From Rurimicrobium sp040387755 (GTDB taxonomy: Bacteria > Bacteroidota > Bacteroidia > Chitinophagales > Chitinophagaceae): a stretch of DNA of 64,000 bases. Location of the stretch: assembly GCA_040387755.1 (NCBI GenBank), contig JAZKDB010000002.1, positions 868,001 through 932,000 on the forward strand, written 5' to 3'. The notes beneath the pieces are model-generated. The model was not told the origin of the DNA. It did not search any database and saw nothing but the letters and a program-made list of their open reading frames with translations. The position numbers were made by a program, and so were the translations under genes. The first letter of the stretch is position 1. Each line of letters opens with the position of its first letter. This document shows positions 62,870 through 64,000 of this stretch, piece by piece.

Positions 62870-62899
62870 ATTGTTTTTAAAGTTTAAATGCTATATTTG
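62870..62899 (+). promoter_or_regulatory. Promoter of secDF
   Basis: ATTG (62870-62873), an 18-nt spacer, and TATATTTG (62892-62899, exact), giving a leader of about 45 nt before ATG 62951. Confidence 0.6.
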
Positions 62900-62950
62900 C
62901 CGACTTTATTTTTATTAACATAATACTACTGTTTTAACCCCTCAAGACCT

Positions 62951-64000
62951 ATGCAATTAAAAGGTTTGGTAAAATTTTTTACCGTAGCACTTATCCTCAT
63001 TTCGCTGTACCAACTTTCTTTCACCTTCATTGTGAAAAATGTAGAGAACAAAGCCAGAGCTTCAGCACGCAGCTATGTATTGGCCAAACAGCCCGAATTA
63101 GCTAACAATTCTGACGAACAAAAGAAAGCAATAGATGCGCGTTTCGACCAGATTACCGACAGCCTTCAGGGCGAAACGGTCTTCAATGCCCTCTTGAAAA
63201 AATACACTTTTCAGGAAGCAAAAGATCAGGAAATCAATCTGGGCCTTGATTTACAAGGTGGTATGAACGTAACCTTGGAAGTTGGTTTGGATGGATTAGT
63301 TCGTTCTATGAGTAACAATCCAAAAGACCCTGCTCTTAATAAAGCAATAAATGATGCAAATGTGTTGAAAGCCAACAGTGACGCTGATTTTATCAAACTA
63401 TTTGGTGAGGCATATCAAAAAAACAATGGCGCAAACCTTGCTTCTTTGTTTACAAAACCTTCAGAAAAAGATATCACTATCAATTCTACATCTGAACAGG
63501 TATTGGCTAAAATCCGTACAGAAGCAGATGATGCAATTGACCGTACTTACCATGTAATACAAACCCGTATTGACAAATTTGGTGTTGCCAATCCTAACGT
63601 TAATTTAGATAAGCGTAAAGGCATTATTTCGGTAGAACTTGCTGGTGTTCGTAATCCAGAGCGTGTTCGTACGTTCCTTCAATCTACCGCCCGACTTCAG
63701 TTCTGGTCTGTAGCCATTCCTGACAGAGACTTTAGCGAATCATTATTAAAAGCTGATGAAGCTTTGACCGCTTATCTTAGTGGCACCAGCACTGCAGTAG
63801 ATACGAGTGTTGTTGCAACAGATAGTTCTGTTACTACAAAAAATACAGATACTACAGCAATTGCTTCAACTGAAACAAAAGATACTGCCAGTTTATCTTC
63901 ATTAATGACAGATAAAACAGCTGCGAAAAATGATACTTCATCCATTACAGGGGGTGCCGGAAAAACTCAAAAAAATCCGTTATTGTCCTTGCTGGCTGGT
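62951..64000 (+). CDS. secDF: Protein translocase SecD (likely SecDF fusion), 5' part
   Basis: 350 codons are present before the window ends. After an N-terminal transmembrane helix (about 8-30) comes the SecD marker INLGLDLQGGMNVTLEV and the P1-domain stretch RTYHVIQTRIDKFGVANPNV. A Ser/Thr/Asp-rich insert follows near 275-340. SecD and SecF use the proton motive force to pull preproteins across the inner membrane. In Bacteroidota they are usually one fused polypeptide; the fusion itself is beyond the edge. The gene has its own promoter. Confidence 0.93.
   Translation, partial: MQLKGLVKFFTVALILISLYQLSFTFIVKNVENKARASARSYVLAKQPELANNSDEQKKAIDARFDQITDSLQGETVFNALLKKYTFQEAKDQEINLGLDLQGGMNVTLEVGLDGLVRSMSNNPKDPALNKAINDANVLKANSDADFIKLFGEAYQKNNGANLASLFTKPSEKDITINSTSEQVLAKIRTEADDAIDRTYHVIQTRIDKFGVANPNVNLDKRKGIISVELAGVRNPERVRTFLQSTARLQFWSVAIPDRDFSESLLKADEALTAYLSGTSTAVDTSVVATDSSVTTKNTDTTAIASTETKDTASLSSLMTDKTAAKNDTSSITGGAGKTQKNPLLSLLAG

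Overview
The window comes from a Bacteroidota chromosome, most likely family Chitinophagaceae or a close relative. The evidence is the gene families (DUF4175, HYC_CC_PP, DUF2027-Smr, bacillithiol BshA, fused SecDF start), signal peptides ending in xAQ, the near absence of Shine-Dalgarno sequences, and repeated promoter elements of the Bacteroidota type (TTTG, about 19 nt, TAnnTTTG). Base composition is AT-rich and looks even throughout. I see no rRNA, tRNA, insertion sequence, prophage or CRISPR array.

Layout. 1-6.5 kb: a minus-strand run of symporter, LOG-family protein, O-methyltransferase, glucosaminidase and glnS. 6.6-15.2 kb: an outer-membrane protein, tex, a small uncharacterised plus-strand trio, an NlpC/P60 lipoprotein, the C-terminal processing protease, and a small conserved protein. 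15.3-24.7 kb: rpoC and rpoB, with a glycosyltransferase gene between them and a dedicated promoter in front of rpoB instead of ribosomal protein genes. 24.7-34.3 kb: SCO1, bacilliredoxin, HNH protein, DUF4175, YajQ, lipB and an amino-acid permease. 34.3-34.65 kb: a non-coding tandem array of about 22-bp near-palindromic units. 34.9-50.2 kb: glycosyltransferase, DEAD-box helicase, rhodanese, a large orphan histidine kinase, mazG, Smr, Sua5, TPR protein, NDH-2, 2OG oxygenase, a three-gene metal-linked operon, and bshA. 50.2-58.3 kb: the accessory highlight. 58.6-64 kb: cysteine desulfurase, M48 lipoprotein, fatty-acid desaturase, lipid acyltransferase and the beginning of secDF.

The best candidate for an undescribed system is the three-gene minus-strand operon 58348-50156. 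It encodes a cytoplasmic M19 dipeptidase-like metallohydrolase. It also encodes a 1773-residue protein with two complete alpha/beta-hydrolase (lipase-like) domains, a large unassigned domain, a CHAT caspase-like protease and helical repeats. The third gene encodes a nucleoside-deoxyribosyltransferase/TIR-like domain joined to a TRAFs-binding helical region. These domain types recur in predicted bacterial conflict and programmed-cell-death systems. The combination suggests a protease-gated phospholipase effector with a nucleotide-handling partner, which is an inference.

Genes that may work together: bshA and the bacilliredoxin (bacillithiol redox control, about 24 kb apart); the HYC_CC_PP, HMA-domain and outer-membrane genes (metal handling); and the acyltransferase, desaturase and M48 genes (envelope lipid and quality control). 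The genome is compact. Several convergent gene pairs share stop-codon bases, and several genes lack ATG starts or have a promoter -7 box only 5-7 nt from the start codon.
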